From contig JANRIC010000191.1 of NCBI GenBank assembly GCA_033765345.1, forward strand, positions 1 through 21,083: a stretch of 21,083 nt of DNA, read 5' to 3'. Shown here piece by piece: positions 1 through 6,911 of the stretch. The notes beneath the pieces were generated by a model, which was not told the origin of the DNA, did not search any database, and saw only the letters and a list, made by a program, of their open reading frames with translations. Each line of letters begins with the position of its first letter. Position 1 is the stretch's first letter. The translations under genes were made by a program, and so were the position numbers. The DNA is from JANRIC01 sp033765345 (GTDB lineage Bacteria; Bacteroidota; Bacteroidia; Cytophagales; Microscillaceae).

Positions 1-131
1 TAATTAAAATAATTAAAATAATTAAAATAATTAAAATAATTAAAATAATTAAAATAATTAAAATAATTAAAATAATTAAAATAATTAAAATAATTAAAAT
101 AATTAAAATAATTAAAATAATTAAAATAATT
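1..131. repeat. 9-bp AT-only tandem array, left edge
   Basis: Fourteen consecutive perfect copies of TAATTAAAA followed by a 5-nt partial copy. The array begins at base 1, so it probably extends beyond the window. It contains only A and T. No coding frame is convincing. Perfect copy identity implies recent expansion or active homogenisation by slippage. Confidence 0.97.
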
Positions 132-290
132 TCTTATAAAACACTGAAATTCAAATAATTATAAATTATGGTTTTTTTATAATTTCTAATTAAAAATATA
201 TTTTTGCTGATTGAAAATTGGAATAGTACAATTTATTGGTTATTTTATTTGAAAATAAATCCGCTTTCTAACAAGGTAAATTTATAATTC
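132..290. other. AT-rich intergenic spacer, nothing recognised
   Basis: This 159-bp spacer separates the two 9-bp repeat fields. I see no open reading frame, RNA gene, hairpin with a T-run or clear promoter. Base composition is strongly A/T. Confidence 0.6.
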
Positions 291-607
291 CCTTAATTCC
301 TTAATTAATTTAATTTCTTTAATTAATCTAATTCCCTTAATTCCTTAATTAATTTAATTTCTTTAATTAATCTAATTCCCTTAATTCCCTTAATTTCCTT
401 AATTCCCTTAATTTCCTTAATTTCCTTAATTTCCTTAATTTCCTTAATTTCCTTAATTTCCTTAATTTCCTTAATTCCTTAATTAATTTAATTTCTTTAA
501 TTAATCTAATTCCCTTAATTTCCTTAATTCCTTAATTAATTTAATTTCTTTAATTAATCTAATTCCCTTAATTTCCTTAATTCCCTTAATTTCCTTAATT
601 CCCTTAA
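291..607. repeat. 9-bp repeat field with 36-bp higher-order blocks
   Basis: The stretch is built almost wholly from 8- or 9-bp words of the type TTAATTTCC, TTAATTCCC, TTAATTAAT and CTAATTCCC. A run of pure TTAATTTCC copies lies around 404-473. Four exact copies of one 36-bp block (four 9-bp words, containing TTAATTAAT twice) occupy 301-336, 345-380, 479-514 and 532-567. The gaps between them are made of the same 9-bp words, so this is a hierarchical satellite-like array and not a CRISPR. It ends about 185 bp before the histidine kinase gene. Confidence 0.93.
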
Positions 608-790
608 TTTTTTCATTTGCCTAGTACACTTTTTGTTAAAAAAGAAAATATTGAGGTAAATCTTAATTTTATGCTTATCTTCATCAAAAAATCATAAACC
701 GGCTACTTATACATTTTGAGCGAAGAATGCTTTATGCGTATATAAAATAATTTCCAATTAATTGAGTAATCAACTATAAACTGTTTTTTC

Positions 791-3700
791 ATGAAAGCCT
801 GGATAAATTTTCAAAGTATCAAAGCCAAATTGGTGCTAGCCTTCATCGCATCCATGCTAATTATATCAATGGTTAGCGTAGCTTTTATCTGGTTTGAGTA
901 TGAAGAATCACGCTTGGTTGAACTTCGCGACTTACTCAATCGAATTGACCTGACAATCCGAGACATGGAGATTGCCCAGCAGAATTTTATTCGTAATGAA
1001 TCTATCAATCCTGAATTTTATGAAAAAGAACATAGCAATCACCTGCTTCGCTATCGCGCACTTTCTTTGGCTCTAAAAAACGATCTGATGCAAATTGAAG
1101 AGCAGCGCATCGTACAAAAATATAAGCTCAAAGAAAGCTTTGAAAGTATTTCAACTCAAACCGACTATATCAATCAAAAATTTGACTCTCTTTTTCAATT
1201 GATTCGTATCCGGGGGTTTAAAGATTATGGCGTTGAGGGAGAAATGCGCCGATTTATTCATTATATAGAAGATAGCAAACAGCCGATAAGCCTGACTTTG
1301 ATCCTTACAATACGTAGGCACGAAAAAGATTTTATCATTCGCAAAGATGAATCTTATGTAAGCAAACTTAAAACGGCTGTCTCTGCCTTGCAAGCAGATA
1401 TTATCGACAAAGTTCAAGATATAAATGCCCAAAGAGAACTGCTTTATTGGTCAAATGCTTACCAGGCTAAATTTTTGCAAATGGTAGAATATGACCGTAG
1501 AATTGGTATAGAGAGCAAATCTGGCCTCATTGCTGATCTTGCCCGGAGTTCTATTGCTTTACAAAATGACATACAATCCCTCAAACATACCCTCACTCAA
1601 GTGGCTGATCGCAGTAGCTATGCGATGCGAAGCACACTGACCGTTTTGGTCATCGGTTTTTTTATCCTCAATATTGCCCTATCTTTTTTGGTGTTTCAAC
1701 AATTGGGCAAACCCATCAATAGCCTTTCCACGGCTATTCGAAATACCATCCAAAATGATTTCAAAATCCGAAACCGGATTGGCGAAATCAAACGAAATGA
1801 TGAAATCGGAGAGCTTGCCCGGGATTTTGACTGGATGTTTAACAAAGTGCAGGAGCAGACTCAAAAACTAACCGACCAAAATATAGCCCTCAGCAAATCT
1901 TATGAAAATCTTACCATCCTCAGTGAAATCGGCCAGAAAATCATTGCCAACCTGGATATCCGAAAAATTATCGAGATTACTTATCATTACGTACATCAAT
2001 TAATTAACTCTGATGTATTTGCTATTGGGGTATTTCAACCCGAAAATCACTGCCTGTATTTTTATGGTAAAAAAGGACAAGAAGAGGAAGTCATAGAAGG
2101 CTCCGAAGATATTGACGATGAAGGGCAGCTTTCCAACTGGTGTTTTAAACATCAAAAGGAAATCCTGATCAATGATTTTTATAATGAATATCATCTGTAT
2201 CTAAGCCATCTGGATCCGAGTAACTCCAATTATGAGTACCAATCTTATCTGTATATTCCTTTGATGCACGAAAATGACATTTTTGGGGTGATGACTACCA
2301 AATCAATCCAAAAAAACGCCTTTGAGTCGCATCACATCAATATTCTTGAAAATATCGCCGTGTATGTTTCTATTGCCTTTTCTAATGCTCGTATTTATCG
2401 CAGGCTCTCCGAACAGACCGAAGAACTGCGAGCCTCCGAAGAAGAACTAAGCCAAAACGCTGAAGAATTAATGGCTATCAACAACAGCCTGGAAATAGCA
2501 AGGCAGGAACAACAAAAATTTGTTTCGCTCATCGAGATGAATCAAGATTATATCGCATTGGCTGATTTTGATGAAAAAATAATTTATATGAATGATTCCG
2601 CCCGAAAGGCATTGGGTTTGTATGAGGATGAAAGATTGTTTGATTATACTTTCAGAGATTTTTATTATCAGGAAGAAGGCTCTAACCAATATGACTTCGT
2701 AGTAGAAGAAATTCGTACCAAAGGATTCAAAAAACACGAAGCGCAAATTAAACACGCCCAAAGTGGCGAAAAAATAGACGTTGATGCGATTAGCTTCGTA
2801 GTCCGGGATCAGTTTTCCAATAAACCAATTTGTGTGGCTACCATTCAGCGGGATATTACCGAACTCAAGAAAAAAGAACGCATCATTCAAAAAGCCAATG
2901 AAGCCATTCGTGCACAAAACCAACAAATTGAGCTGGCCTATGAAGAAATCAGTACCCTCAATAAAATCGGACAGGAAATTACCAAACATCTCGACGTCGA
3001 GAAAATTGTAGAAACAGTGTACGAAAACCTTCGGGCGGTGATGTCTGTGCATTGCTTCGGAGTTGGCATTTATGACCCTGAGCATAATCGCCTCGAATTT
3101 CCAGGCTTGATCGAGGAAGGGCAAAAACTTCCTACGTATTACAATGATCTTGACGATACAGACCGTTTGGCCGTTTATTGCTTCAAACATGAAAGAATTT
3201 TATACCTGGCGGATTATCATACGGAATATTACAAATACATCTCCCAAATACCCAAACCCAAAGTCGGTAAAATTGCTTCATCTATCATCTACCTCCCTCT
3301 CAAAGTCAGAAATAATCTGTTTGGGGTAATTACCGTACAGAGCTTTGAAAAAAACGCCTACAGTACGTATGACTTAAATATTCTCAAAAGTTTGGTGGTT
3401 TATATTTCAATCGCACTCGAGAATGCCCATGTATATACCCAACTTGAGTCCCAGAAAAATGAACTTGAAGATACCTTGAATCAGCTCCAGGCTACTCAAA
3501 ATCAATTGATAGAGTCTGAAAAAATGGCTGCACTCGGGCAAATCATCGCAGGAGTTGCTCACGAAATCAATACCCCTCTAGGAGCTATTCGCTCATCGGT
3601 GAGCAATATTTCCCGAAATTTGGATAAAACCGTAGTCAATTTACCCGAATTTTTTAGAAGCTTAAAAAACGAACTACTACCTGTTTTCTTCCAACTTTTA

Positions 3701-4501
3701 GACAAATCTCTTCACAAAGATATCAACATTACCGCCCGTGAAGAAAGGTCTTATCGCCGAACACTACAGCGAAATCTCAGTGAACAAGATTTTGAAAATC
3801 CTGATTTACTTGCCGAACTGTTGGTAGAAATCGGTATTTATGCCTATCACACCGATTACGATTTGGTATTGAGTGACCCGGATAGTACACAAATTCTGCA
3901 AATGATCTATCAATTGTCAGGATTAAAAAGAAGTGCTTCTACCATTGAATTGGCCATTGAACGAGCTTCCAAAATTGTATTTGCTCTTAAAAGTTTTGCC
4001 CGTACCGACTCCTCCGGTGAAATGATACCCTCAGATATCCGTGAAGGACTCGAGACCGTACTCACTTTATACCACAATCAAATCAAACAAGGCGTAGAAC
4101 TTATCCGGGATTACCAACTTACCGATGCCATTTATTGCTTTCCTGATGAACTGAATCAGGTTTGGACTAACCTGATACACAATGCTTTACAGGCTATGCA
4201 TAATCAAGGTACTTTGTATGTATCTCTCTTTCAAAACGAAGACGAGCTGGTAGTCAGCATTCGAGATACCGGACAAGGAATACCCCCTGAAATACGGGAT
4301 AAAATCTTTAGACCCTTCTTCACCACCAAACCCGCAGGCGAAGGAAGTGGGCTTGGCCTGGACATCGTCAGAAGAATTATAGAAAAACATAAAGGCAAAA
4401 TAGAACTCGACAGCGAACTAAACGTAGGAAGTACTTTTCGGGTGTATTTGCCCCGCAAAATAAATCAGGAAAAATTATTAAAAATCAATGAGCAAGTTTA
4501 G
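791..4501 (+). CDS. Membrane sensor histidine kinase (HBM-like sensor, HAMP, GAF-PAS-GAF, HisKA, HATPase)
   Basis: A 1236-aa inner-membrane hybrid sensor kinase that should autophosphorylate on His and pass phosphate to the response regulators encoded next. Visible parts: TM1 (residues ~13-31); a helical extracytoplasmic region to ~280 whose RRHEKDFIIRKDE segment resembles HBM/chemoreceptor sensors; TM2 (~282-304); HAMP (~305-365); GAF1 (~373-545); PAS (~576-697); GAF2 (~720-880), clearly a relative of GAF1 (LSEIGQKI versus LNKIGQEI openings); coiled coil; H-box GVAHEINTPLG with His924; a long helical insert before the ATPase; N-box NLIHNALQAM; G1 box DTGQGIPPE (Asp1159); F-box PFFTTK; G2 box GSGLGLDIV. 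All catalytic boxes are intact. The stop overlaps the next gene by 14 nt, which indicates translational coupling. The ligand is unknown. The HBM assignment is by resemblance only. Confidence 0.95.
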   Translation: MKAWINFQSIKAKLVLAFIASMLIISMVSVAFIWFEYEESRLVELRDLLNRIDLTIRDMEIAQQNFIRNESINPEFYEKEHSNHLLRYRALSLALKNDLMQIEEQRIVQKYKLKESFESISTQTDYINQKFDSLFQLIRIRGFKDYGVEGEMRRFIHYIEDSKQPISLTLILTIRRHEKDFIIRKDESYVSKLKTAVSALQADIIDKVQDINAQRELLYWSNAYQAKFLQMVEYDRRIGIESKSGLIADLARSSIALQNDIQSLKHTLTQVADRSSYAMRSTLTVLVIGFFILNIALSFLVFQQLGKPINSLSTAIRNTIQNDFKIRNRIGEIKRNDEIGELARDFDWMFNKVQEQTQKLTDQNIALSKSYENLTILSEIGQKIIANLDIRKIIEITYHYVHQLINSDVFAIGVFQPENHCLYFYGKKGQEEEVIEGSEDIDDEGQLSNWCFKHQKEILINDFYNEYHLYLSHLDPSNSNYEYQSYLYIPLMHENDIFGVMTTKSIQKNAFESHHINILENIAVYVSIAFSNARIYRRLSEQTEELRASEEELSQNAEELMAINNSLEIARQEQQKFVSLIEMNQDYIALADFDEKIIYMNDSARKALGLYEDERLFDYTFRDFYYQEEGSNQYDFVVEEIRTKGFKKHEAQIKHAQSGEKIDVDAISFVVRDQFSNKPICVATIQRDITELKKKERIIQKANEAIRAQNQQIELAYEEISTLNKIGQEITKHLDVEKIVETVYENLRAVMSVHCFGVGIYDPEHNRLEFPGLIEEGQKLPTYYNDLDDTDRLAVYCFKHERILYLADYHTEYYKYISQIPKPKVGKIASSIIYLPLKVRNNLFGVITVQSFEKNAYSTYDLNILKSLVVYISIALENAHVYTQLESQKNELEDTLNQLQATQNQLIESEKMAALGQIIAGVAHEINTPLGAIRSSVSNISRNLDKTVVNLPEFFRSLKNELLPVFFQLLDKSLHKDINITAREERSYRRTLQRNLSEQDFENPDLLAELLVEIGIYAYHTDYDLVLSDPDSTQILQMIYQLSGLKRSASTIELAIERASKIVFALKSFARTDSSGEMIPSDIREGLETVLTLYHNQIKQGVELIRDYQLTDAIYCFPDELNQVWTNLIHNALQAMHNQGTLYVSLFQNEDELVVSIRDTGQGIPPEIRDKIFRPFFTTKPAGEGSGLGLDIVRRIIEKHKGKIELDSELNVGSTFRVYLPRKINQEKLLKINEQV

Positions 4502-4883
4502 CATTGTTTGTGTGGATGATGAAAAAATTATTCTCGATAGTCTAAAGACACAATTGAGAAGTATCTTTGGAAATGCTTACTCCTATGAAATTGCCGAAGA
4601 TGCCCAAGAAGCCTTTGAATTGATTGAAGAACTCGTGCAGGATAAAACCAAAGTGCTTTTGGTCATCTCAGATTATATCATGCCAGGAATGTATGGGGAT
4701 GAATTTTTGATCAGACTTCATGAAAAACATCCTGAAATTAAAAAAATCCTGCTTACCGGGCAGGCGAACGAAAAGGCTATTGATCAGATGCGCGAACAAG
4801 CCGAACTTTTGTTCTGTATTCGTAAACCCTGGACAGCCCGAGAATTAGAAAGTATGATCAGAAAAGGACTAGACGCAGAATAA
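4488..4883 (+). CDS. Single-domain response regulator (CheY-like REC)
   Basis: A 131-aa stand-alone receiver domain and the probable direct phosphate acceptor of the upstream kinase. The acidic pocket is VCVDDE near residues 8-13, the phospho-acceptor is Asp62 in SDYIMPGMYGDE, the switch Thr is Thr90 in LLTGQ, and the conserved Lys is Lys113 in RKPW. There is no output domain, so it acts by protein interaction or as a phosphate shuttle or sink. Its first codons overlap the kinase's last 14 nt in another frame. It resembles the receiver of the next gene (same DYIMP..GDE, LTGQ and KPW signatures), which suggests receiver duplication within the operon. Confidence 0.93.
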   Translation: MSKFSIVCVDDEKIILDSLKTQLRSIFGNAYSYEIAEDAQEAFELIEELVQDKTKVLLVISDYIMPGMYGDEFLIRLHEKHPEIKKILLTGQANEKAIDQMREQAELLFCIRKPWTARELESMIRKGLDAE

Positions 4884-4919
4884 ATACTGCCAATCTGCCG
4901 ACTTTCTATCACTAGTTAA

Positions 4920-6320
4920 ATGATTTGTAAGATTATGCAGAAGTCTGTTATCCTTTGCATTGATGATGAAAGTATTATTCTTAGAAGCTTGCGTACCGAA
5001 TTAAGAGACGCTCTCGATCAAGAACATTTTATTGAGGTAGCCGAAAGTGGACAGGAAGCCCTGGATATCGCCCGAGAACTCTTTGAAGACGGTCTTCATC
5101 TCGAGGTAGTCATCTGTGATTATATCATGCCCGATATCAAAGGTGATGAGGTACTGGCACAAATCCATAAAGTTTTTCCGCAATCCCGCAAAATTATGCT
5201 TACCGGTCAAAGTAGTATCGAGGGAATCACCAACGCCATTAATCAAGCCAACCTCTATCGCTTTATTGCCAAACCCTGGGACCCCGAAGATATGCTGCTC
5301 ACAGTCAAAGAAGCCGTAAAAAGCTACAGAAATGACCTGTTTATCGCTCAAAAAAATCGAGAACTGGAAGAACTCAATGCACAACTCGAGCAAAAAGTCA
5401 TCGAGAGAACCCGCGAGCTTGAGCGTGCCAACCTAGAACTCAGCTCCGCCGTCAATGCCCTACACGAGCAAAAACAAATCATTGAGAAAAAAAGCTCTAA
5501 TATTACTTCCAGTATCAACTATGCCCAACAAATCCAAAAAGCCATCCTCACCCCCGAAGAAATGCTCAAAGATTGCCTAGGCGATTATTTTATTATTTAT
5601 AAACCACGTGATATTGTCAGCGGTGATTTTTATTGGTGTGAAAAAATAGAAGAAAGACCCGTCTTTGAAAAAGATCCAATCCGAGGAGAAAATATATTTA
5701 AAGGGATTCAAAATGAAAAAGTAATTCTGGCCGCCGTAGATTGTACCGGACACGGCGTTCCCGGAGCATTTATGTCTATGATTGCCAATGATTTACTCAA
5801 TGGAATCATTATCCAGCATCACTTCGTAGAAGCCGACCAAATCCTTAACAAACTCCACAAAGGCATTCGTACCGCCCTCCGACAGCGCGAAACCCAAAAC
5901 AAAGACGGGCTGGATGTCGCACTGTGTATCATCGACCGCTACGACCAAACCCTGGAATACGCCGGAGCCAAAAATCCACTTATCTATTTCCAAAATAATG
6001 AATTGCACCATATCCGCGCCGATAAATTACCTGTAGGAGGTGCTTTTTTGGGTGCCGAACGCTTTTATACCAAACATATCATAGACATCTCTCAGGAAAC
6101 TACCTTGTATATTTTTTCAGATGGCTTTCAGGATCAGTTCGGCGGACCGTATAAGCGCAAATTCATGATCAAACGCCTGAAAGAGATTTTGTGGGAAATA
6201 CACCAAAAACCTATGCCCGAACAACAAAAAATCTTAGAAGAACATCTACATCGCTGGATGGGTACACAGGAAGCACAAATCGATGATATTTTATTGATAG
6301 GAGTGCACCTGCCCCTTTGA
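4920..6320 (+). CDS. Response regulator with PP2C/SpoIIE-type serine phosphatase output
   Basis: A 466-aa RsbU/RssB-like protein with an N-terminal receiver (phospho-acceptor Asp67 in CDYIMPDIKGDE, Thr95 in LTGQ, Lys118 in AKPW), a coiled coil (~140-200), and a SpoIIE/PP2C phosphatase domain (~215-466). Metal-binding motifs are SGDFYW, AAVDCTGHGVPGAFMS (Asp274), FSDGFQDQ (Asp401) and a terminal DDILLIG. By family precedent, phosphorylation of the receiver controls dephosphorylation of a Ser/Thr-phosphorylated partner, often a STAS anti-anti-sigma factor. The start given is the longest. An ATG at 4935 would begin MQKSVILCIDDE and aligns better with the preceding regulator, so the real start may be there. 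It lies 36 bp after the previous stop, in the same operon. Confidence 0.94.
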   Translation: MICKIMQKSVILCIDDESIILRSLRTELRDALDQEHFIEVAESGQEALDIARELFEDGLHLEVVICDYIMPDIKGDEVLAQIHKVFPQSRKIMLTGQSSIEGITNAINQANLYRFIAKPWDPEDMLLTVKEAVKSYRNDLFIAQKNRELEELNAQLEQKVIERTRELERANLELSSAVNALHEQKQIIEKKSSNITSSINYAQQIQKAILTPEEMLKDCLGDYFIIYKPRDIVSGDFYWCEKIEERPVFEKDPIRGENIFKGIQNEKVILAAVDCTGHGVPGAFMSMIANDLLNGIIIQHHFVEADQILNKLHKGIRTALRQRETQNKDGLDVALCIIDRYDQTLEYAGAKNPLIYFQNNELHHIRADKLPVGGAFLGAERFYTKHIIDISQETTLYIFSDGFQDQFGGPYKRKFMIKRLKEILWEIHQKPMPEQQKILEEHLHRWMGTQEAQIDDILLIGVHLPL

Positions 6321-6383
6321 CGGCAATCGATCTCTTTCAACAAATATATTTTTCCTTTGTCTGATCCCTATAGTCGTCAAGCG

Positions 6384-6666
6384 ATTGAGTTTTGGGTATT
6401 ATCAATTGAGTTTTGGGTATTATCAATTGAGTTTTGGGTATTATCAATTGAGTTTTGGGTATTATCAATTGAGTTTTGGGTATTATCAATTAAGTTTTGG
6501 GTATTATCAATTGAGTTTTGGGTATTATCAATTGAGTTTTGGGTATTATCAATTGAGTTTTGGGTATTATTAATTAAGTTTTGGGTATTATTAATTAAGT
6601 TTTGGGTATTATCAATTAAGTTTTGGGTATTATCAATTAAGTTTTGGGTATTATCAATTGAGTTTT
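6384..6666. repeat. 21-bp tandem array, 13 copies
   Basis: Thirteen full 21-bp units (6384-6656) and a partial one follow the phosphatase gene. Each unit starts ATTGAG or ATTAAG, carries a TTTTGGGTATT core and ends ATCA or ATTA, so adjacent units create the palindrome TCAATTGA at most joints. Variation is limited to G/A and C/T transitions and clusters in copy 6 and copies 9-13. One plus-strand frame reads through as heptads of the type IEFWVLS, but the surrounding frame has no sign of a real protein. A unit of 21 bp equals two helical turns. Confidence 0.96.
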
Positions 6667-6701
6667 TGCTTTGATTTAAGCATTAATTTCGTGCAAAAAA
6701 A

Positions 6702-6817
6702 CCCCCAACACCCAACCCCCAACACCCAACCCCCAACACCCAACCCCCAACACCCAACCCCCAACACCCAACCCCCAACATCCAACCCCCAACCCCCAAC
6801 ACCCAACCCCCAACACC
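6702..6817. repeat. 14-bp C-rich tandem array, G-quadruplex-prone on minus strand
   Basis: About seven copies of CCCCCAACACCCAA, with one 7-bp half unit (6786-6792), one copy bearing a single C-to-T change (6781) and a truncated last copy. The minus strand alternates TTGGGTG and TTGGGGG, giving more than a dozen G-runs of three or five separated by 2-4 nt. That is an excellent G-quadruplex sequence. The half unit shows that the basic module is 7 bp, a third of the neighbouring 21-bp unit. The array ends about 95 bp before the Ser/Thr kinase start. Confidence 0.96.
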
Positions 6818-6848
6818 TATGATTCCAAGCTCTTTTCATCATAAAAAA

Positions 6849-6880
6849 TTGCCCAATCCAATCAAATTTTATTATATTTA
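6849..6880 (+). promoter_or_regulatory. Possible Bacteroidota-type promoter for the Ser/Thr kinase
   Basis: TTG at 6849-6851 and TATATTTA at 6873-6880 resemble the -33 TTTG and -7 TAnnTTTG elements, with a 21-nt spacer. The start codon is about 31 nt downstream. The last base of the -7 box departs from consensus, so this is tentative. Confidence 0.35.
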
Positions 6881-6911
6881 GGCTCAGAAACGAATATAAC
6901 CGAACGATTCT

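Noticed and set aside
291..607. CRISPR array with 36-bp repeats
   Set aside because: The 36-bp blocks are separated by gaps of 8, 98 and 17 bp made of the same 9-bp words, not by unique spacers of uniform length, and no cas gene is present.
2468..3190. 240-aa antisense ORF inside the histidine kinase gene
   Set aside because: The sense strand encodes unambiguous PAS and GAF domains. The antisense product is Phe/Ile-rich without any motif, a typical shadow.
6357..6674. Protein of IEFWVLS heptads encoded by the 21-bp array
   Set aside because: The frame is open only because the unit is a multiple of three and lacks stops. A second frame is also open across the array and there is no domain, start context or flanking coding sequence.
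6702..6817. True telomere or replicon end
   Set aside because: The array is internal, short, and flanked by ordinary genes on both sides.
6654..6842. Minus-strand Gly/Trp/Val-rich ORF
   Set aside because: It is a translation of the 14-bp G-rich array with no independent support.
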